From NCBI GenBank assembly GCA_026706225.1, contig JAPOZE010000648.1, positions 5,324 to 11,000 on the forward strand: a stretch of DNA of 5,677 bases. The letters are read 5' to 3'. This DNA comes from Acidobacteriota bacterium (GTDB lineage: Bacteria; Acidobacteriota; Terriglobia; Versatilivoradales; Versatilivoraceae). Made by a program: the position numbers and the translations under genes. The notes beneath the pieces were generated by a model, which made no database searches, had not been told where the DNA came from, and worked only from the letters and a program-made list of their open reading frames with translations. Positions 5,634-5,677 of the stretch are shown in pieces. Position 1 is the stretch's first letter. Each line of letters opens with the position of its first letter.

Positions 5634-5677
5634 ATGGACAGCTACTTTCTATCCCACCTGGACGTCCTGGAAGCCGA
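5634..5677 (+). CDS. cysD: 5' end of probable sulfate adenylyltransferase subunit 2
   Basis: Only 14 full codons are visible, reading MDSYFLSHLDVLEA, with the next codon beginning GA. This matches the conserved opening of CysD (a ...L.hL..LEAES... pattern), the small subunit of ATP sulfurylase that makes APS from sulfate and ATP with CysN. The context supports it strongly, because CysD with CysN makes the substrate of the CysH enzyme encoded directly upstream. The ATG is preferred over an in-frame GTG at 5580 because the family starts close to this motif. GGGGGAG at 5614-5620 is rather far (13 bases) for an ideal ribosome-binding site. The identification rests on a short N-terminus plus gene order. 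Confidence 0.7.
   Translation, partial: MDSYFLSHLDVLEA

Noticed and set aside
1..5677. CRISPR array, tRNA, insertion sequence or phage genes
   Set aside because: No regularly spaced repeats, cloverleaf-like sequence, transposase motifs or terminal inverted repeats were seen.

Overview
The window looks like a chromosomal segment of a GC-rich bacterium with many signal-peptide proteins. The pre-peptidase-C-like (PPC) protein architecture on the left is commonest in Acidobacteriota, Planctomycetota and Verrucomicrobiota, so one of these is my best guess. The sequence alone does not settle the phylum.

Layout: (1) Positions 1-2158, minus strand: the 5' end of a probable exported protein that runs off the left edge, preceded by a complete 652-residue secreted protein with a TIG-like domain and two PPC-like beta domains. 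A well-formed sigma70-type promoter lies upstream of the latter. (2) Positions 2339-3259, plus strand: two small genes, a membrane-anchored NTF2/SnoaL-like protein and an unrecognised three-helix membrane protein that probably starts at TTG. (3) Positions 3256-4655, minus strand: a two-gene operon encoding an Rrf2-family regulator and cysteine synthase (CysK). (4) Positions 4834-5677, plus strand: cysH (iron-sulfur APS reductase type), then the first codons of a probable cysD at the right edge.

The right half is a compact cysteine and sulfate-assimilation locus. Sulfate would be activated by CysD (with CysN, presumably beyond the edge), APS reduced to sulfite by CysH, and sulfide condensed with O-acetylserine by CysK. 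The regulator sits between the two arms and has the character of Bacillus CymR rather than IscR: no cysteine cluster, and a C-terminus ending in Tyr-Tyr-Ile. CymR is known to use CysK as its corepressor partner, so rrf2-cysK adjacency suggests a CymR-CysK type cysteine sensor outside the Firmicutes. The AT-rich divergent spacer (4656-4833) contains a good cysH promoter overlapped by inverted repeats and several copies of a GACTAA motif, which are candidate operators. A stable hairpin in front of cysD covers its purine-rich ribosome-binding stretch.

No rRNA, tRNA, CRISPR array, insertion sequence or other mobile element was seen. The most interesting part is the regulatory architecture of the cysteine locus; the rest is ordinary.
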